Origin: Funneliformis mosseae
Lineage: Eukaryota > Glomeromycota > Glomeromycetes > Glomerales > Glomeraceae
Length of the DNA stretch: 10,597 nucleotides
Reading direction: 5' to 3'
NCBI GenBank assembly: GCA_910592005.1
Contig: CAJVPP010003852.1
Span: forward strand, 1 to 10,597
Shown here: piece by piece, positions 8,301 through 10,597 of the stretch
Layout of the letters: each line of letters begins with the position of its first letter
Position numbering within the stretch: the stretch's first letter is position 1
Translations under genes and position numbers: made by a program
Notes under the pieces: generated by a model
Databases searched by the model: none
Told to the model about the DNA's origin: nothing
The model's input: the letters and a program-made list of their open reading frames with translations, nothing else

Positions 8301-9639
8301 GAAATTTTGGATTAATCTGAAATTTTTGGTTCAGTTCAGATTTTTACCAGTTTACAATTTAGTTTCAGATTGGCCTATTATCTAGACTGAACTAAACCGT
8401 TCAGAGCATTAGGCAGAATATATATAATGAGTAGAAAAGAATTGTATACTAAAGATGAATTAAAAGTTTTTGAGGTAATTATATTTAATAATAAGTTAAA
8501 ATTAAACAAACATTAATTAATTAATAAGTTTTCAATTAAAATAGAAAGCAATTATTAATTAGTGTACTAAGTTTACAAAGATATTCTTTTCATTGTCTAT
8601 ATTGAACTGCAGTTTTCCTAAACTTTATAGCTGGCAATATCATGCAGGTAAGATTTAAATTTTTTCTGACTGAAAATTGCAAATTATCATTCTGTATTTT
8701 ACTTTTCTTCTTATTTAATTCTGTAATTCAAAAATATAAAGCATTGAATGGTCTATCGATGAAAATATATGAACCTTTTTACAAATATTATATAAAAAAT
8801 CCTTACCATTTATCAAACTGAAAGAAAGTTATGCAGCAACTAGTAAATGCTGTTAGTTAACTGATAAATACTGAGTTAAATTGTAATTTAAAATCATAAT
8901 AAAGATAAACTAATATTTTAATGTTAATGGTTTCTGTAGGTAAAATGTAAAGAATTGACTTTATCTACTAAAAAAATTATTTATCATAAAACTGAAGGGT
9001 TTGGTAATATTCTCTGGGAATTATTTTTGGATGCTATTAATTCAAAAATAAAATCTTTAAAAGAATCTAAAAATCCGCTTCATCAAAATTTTATTAAAGG
9101 ATTATCATAAATAATTATAGCATTAGATACATTTTTAAATACAACATCACTTGATTCTGAAAGCATAGAAATTTTCTTTATTAAAGTTTATGATTTAGTT
9201 CATTTAGAAAATAACGAAATCTTAAGTACTACAAGGGAGTTTCAAGGTAAAGTATGATTCAGTAACATTATGATAACTTTTATAGAAGATCAAAGATATT
9301 ACAAATCAGATGAAAGAGTATGATATGGTAAAGTAGGTAAAATTTTAAAGGTAATAAAATGTTTTAGTTTGTTTTCATCAATCATATTTTCTAATACCTT
9401 TTTAAAATACTTTTATTATTTAAATTCTTTCATAAATCATTCAAAGAACTGTATAAACTAGCTCTTATTTGCTGGTATGATATTGATTCAGAAGAAACTT
9501 TATTATACAGTTGTTTACATTTGTATTACACTAAAGAGTACAATGCAATTCTAGTCAGTTCTATTAATCAAATGGTATATATTATACTAAGATTTGATAT
9601 AGAAAATCAGTTTTTATTAAATAAATATATATTTTAAAA

Positions 9640-9790
9640 TAGTTAAATTTTTTTTTAAAAAAATTAATAAATACCTTTAAAGAAAAAAATAATAAGTTTG
9701 AATATCTTCAAAAAAAAAATTAATCAATGCAAATATATTCAAAGAAAAATTAATATCTTTAAAGAAAATAATATTTAAAATTAAAAGTTT
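9640..9790 (+). repeat. Degenerate CTTCAAAGAAAA repeats downstream of the transposase
   Basis: Several spaced copies of (T)CTT(C/T)AAAGAAAAA followed by TTAAT occur at about 9673, 9704, 9737 and 9757. They resemble the ATCTTCAAAGAAAAAAATTA at 5270-5290 upstream of the transposase and have the same orientation. They may be a pair of related subterminal blocks, but A-rich sequence makes chance similarity easy. Confidence 0.35.
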
Positions 9791-10078
9791 TTACAAGGTC
9801 AAGAAAAACTTCAAAAAAAAAAAACAAAAAAAAACAAGTGAAAAACTTTGTAAAAAAAAAAATGTGACAAAAAAAAATTTAAATAAAAAGGATTTAGTTT
9901 TAGTATTATAAAATCTAAAAAAGAAATGAACTAAAAAAATTAATAAATTGAAATTTTAATTGAAAATAACTTTAGAATAACTTCGTAAAAACAAAAAAAT
10001 AGTTGTATAAAGAATTCTAAAGATTTTAATATTTTAGAGTTTATCGCAGATTTATACAATGCATATAATAAATAAACT
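9791..10078. other. A-rich spacer inside the composite element
   Basis: The plus strand is dominated by A runs (about 9812-9880), with no reading frame and no recognisable site. It is the 3' flank of the transposase gene, before the right inverted repeat. Confidence 0.3.
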
Positions 10079-10210
10079 GTGAAATTTTGTATTTGATATT
10101 TTTGCACAGATTTTTATTAAAAAATTATGAAGATCTGAATTTTTACAGATCTCTGCAAATTTTTCACTAATATACAGCATAGATTTTCAAATTGGAGTTT
10201 TTCGTAGATC
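10079..10210. repeat. Right degenerate terminal inverted repeat
   Basis: Its reverse complement lines up with 2380-2527. The outer end has ATCTACGAA against ATCTGTGAA. Inner blocks CTAT, GCAG, CATA..TTTTT, ATAAA and TGTG appear in the same order, and the inner end ATTTCACA (TGTGAAAT at 10079-10086 on the plus strand) is identical. Repeated AGATCTGAA and ACAGATCTCTGC strings inside suggest short subterminal transposase-binding motifs. It lies about 20 bp before the point where Tigger homology resumes. Confidence 0.5.
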
Positions 10211-10230
10211 TGAATCAATTTAACTTTTCT

Positions 10231-10597
10231 GATGAAGAATATTGATAAAGAATACTTTTAGTTGAATACTATTGAAACAAAAAAATTGAATGCAGGTTCA
10301 ATCTGAAATGATTATATAAAAAACTTAATACAAAAATAAGAAGTCAAAATCAGAAAATTATTCTTCTTATAGATAATGCTCTAATACACACTCTTTATAA
10401 AACTATCTACCTGACTAACATCACTATTCAATCCCTCCTTCCAAATACTACTGCACATTTCTAACCTTGTGATCAATATATCATAAATAGTTTTAAGGTA
10501 AGAAATGTAATTAATTTAATAATTCTTTAGTTAAAATATAATTGACATTAACTTTATTTATACTTAATTCTAATTTAACTTATTTTAGGCATAATAT
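10231..10597 (+). pseudogene. pogo/Tigger transposase, C-terminal half (broken, runs off the window)
   Basis: This continues the catalytic DDE_1 domain on the same strand as the relic at 1689-2370. It opens with KNIDKEY, then LLVEYYWNKK if TGA is read at the Trp position. Two frame changes precede NTKIRSQNRKIILLIDNALI, where the second catalytic Asp is codon 10372-10374. Then come TNITIQSLLPNTTAHF, a TAA at the usual Gln, PCD with the third Asp (10471-10473), and QYIINSFK. The 32-residue gap between the last two Asp residues is in the range usual for pogo-type transposases. After a 91-bp intron the next exon begins GCA TAA TAT, where relatives have Ala-Gln/His-Tyr. It fits as the missing half of the left fragment; a separate Tigger copy is the alternative. 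Confidence 0.75.
10498..10588 (+). other. Intron in the Tigger relic
   Basis: A GTAAGA donor at 10498 follows codon AAG of NSFK, and an acceptor TTATTTTAG ends at 10588. The protein text continues in phase 0 with GCA. Both splice sites are intact although the exons on each side carry stops. Confidence 0.6.

Larger units (their letters stand above)
7495..8411. mobile_element. hAT-like MITE carrying a minisatellite, inserted in the transposase
   Basis: The 917-bp insert lies between AGCAGAAT (7487-7494) and GGCAGAAT (8412-8419), an 8-bp target duplication with one mismatch. Its left end starts TAAAGCTTCAAACAGTTCAG. Its right end, reverse-complemented, starts TAATGCTCTGAACGGTTTAG, so the inverted termini share TAA-GCT...AAC-GTT-AG. 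Removing the insert and one duplication copy joins codons FSRI to YIMSRKEL in frame, which gives independent proof of the borders. Next to both ends lie clusters of CAGTTCAG and GATTAATCTGAAA; the middle is a 50-bp tandem array. It has no coding capacity. The 8-bp duplication fits the hAT superfamily. The apparent ORF end ASNSSD at about 7501-7519 comes from this insert, not from the transposase. Confidence 0.75.
5611..9637 (+). pseudogene. Plavaka-like transposase with C2H2 zinc finger (broken)
   Basis: This is the decayed transposase of the composite element. The start ATG lies in a strong context (AACCATGG). Residues 4-27 form a C2H2 finger: C6-x2-C9-x12-H22-x4-H27. An acidic, low-complexity linker follows in the same frame (EIEDNIEKNDEDSEKNIEEL), then PNDTYHDFMKLIVDSNIS near 6178. 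After a frameshift near 6265 come KDYLNQINSPSLDFKKK and YWPVFYVIQTLLQ. The Plavaka core follows: RIFGEPYESDW near 6510 and LYSDVTTFNGFGKTSKHP near 6595, whose Asp (6604-6606) is a likely catalytic residue. Next are IYHKCFNIMLRPLLERSD and TDMLEADDVTATYKS. A donor at 7096 opens an intron to about 7184. Exon 7185-7494 has HHIDLGLFKYQL and KIGQIKVVTAADYRYIIK. The element at 7495-8411 interrupts it; exon 8420-8474 continues the frame (YIMSRKELYTKDELKVFE). Later exons are 8545-8647 (SFPKLYSWQYHAG), about 8724-8850 (KALNGLSMKIYEPFYKYYIK), 8940-9350 (GFGNILWELFLD) and about 9430-9637 (YDIDSEETLLYSCLHLYYTK, ending LNKYIF and TAA). More than ten in-frame stops and several frameshifts make it dead. Confidence 0.8.
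2372..10229 (+). mobile_element. Composite Plavaka-type DNA transposon inserted in the Tigger gene
   Basis: I infer one inserted element of about 7.9 kb from four observations. The Tigger protein stops at NIKD near 2365 and resumes at KNIDKE near 10231, so its two halves abut or slightly overlap. Degenerate inverted repeats lie just inside both junctions (2380-2527 and 10079-10210). The interior carries a Plavaka-like transposase gene that is complete from its zinc finger to its C-terminal end. A second gene lies divergent to it and also fits wholly between the repeats. The exact ends and target duplication are uncertain; the related AACATTAAGGA and AATATTGATAAAGA at the two junctions may be a decayed duplication or simply overlapping Tigger homology. 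Two unrelated Tigger fragments flanking separate insertions remain possible. Orientation is given for the transposase. Confidence 0.55.

Noticed and set aside
5160..9790. Long terminal repeats of a retrotransposon around the transposase gene
   Set aside because: The similar A/G-rich blocks are short and decayed. There is no reverse transcriptase, primer-binding site or polypurine tract in the expected positions, and the gene inside is a DNA transposase.
1692..10597. TGA read as Trp, suggesting a mitochondrial or other alternative genetic code
   Set aside because: TAA and TAG also interrupt the same frames at Gln and Trp positions, and there are frameshifts. Pseudogene decay explains all of these together.

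Overview
The window is very AT-rich eukaryotic DNA. It has short introns with GTAAGA/GTAAGT-type donors and TAG acceptors and heavily decayed transposon genes, and no intact gene of ordinary length. The recognisable proteins are a pogo/Tigger transposase (CENP-B-type helix-turn-helix plus DDE_1) and a Plavaka-like transposase with an N-terminal C2H2 finger. Their wording resembles families greatly expanded in arbuscular mycorrhizal fungi (Glomeromycotina, Rhizophagus-like). That assignment rests on recalled family resemblance and composition, not on a search.

The best reading is three levels of nesting. (1) A pogo/Tigger element starts near 1212, with terminal repeats of the TATAACGAATTT type. 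It encodes the first half of its transposase at about 1689-2370 and the second half at about 10231-10597, where it runs off the window. The three catalytic Asp codons survive at 2179, 10372 and 10471, the last two separated by 32 codons. (2) The gap between the halves, about 2372-10229, looks like one inserted element of about 7.9 kb. It is bounded by degenerate inverted repeats of about 130-150 bp (2380-2527 and 10079-10210). It holds two divergent genes that share a 5' region (5085-5610): a minus-strand gene of unknown function (5084 down to 2829) and the plus-strand Plavaka-like transposase (5611-9637). (3) Each of these genes is itself broken by a small hAT-like non-autonomous element with a near-perfect 8-bp target duplication: 3654-4242 in the minus-strand gene and 7495-8411 in the transposase. 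The second one is filled with about twelve copies of a palindromic 50-bp tandem repeat. Removing it restores the transposase reading frame exactly.

All coding sequence is dead. In-frame stops fall mostly where relatives have Trp, Gln or Arg, the pattern left by C-to-T and G-to-A changes. There are also several one-base frameshifts. Many splice sites nevertheless remain readable, so exon structures can still be traced.

The leftmost 1.2 kb holds an unrecognised coding relic (about 367-870) and otherwise featureless AT-rich sequence. I found no RNA genes, CRISPR arrays or intact host genes.
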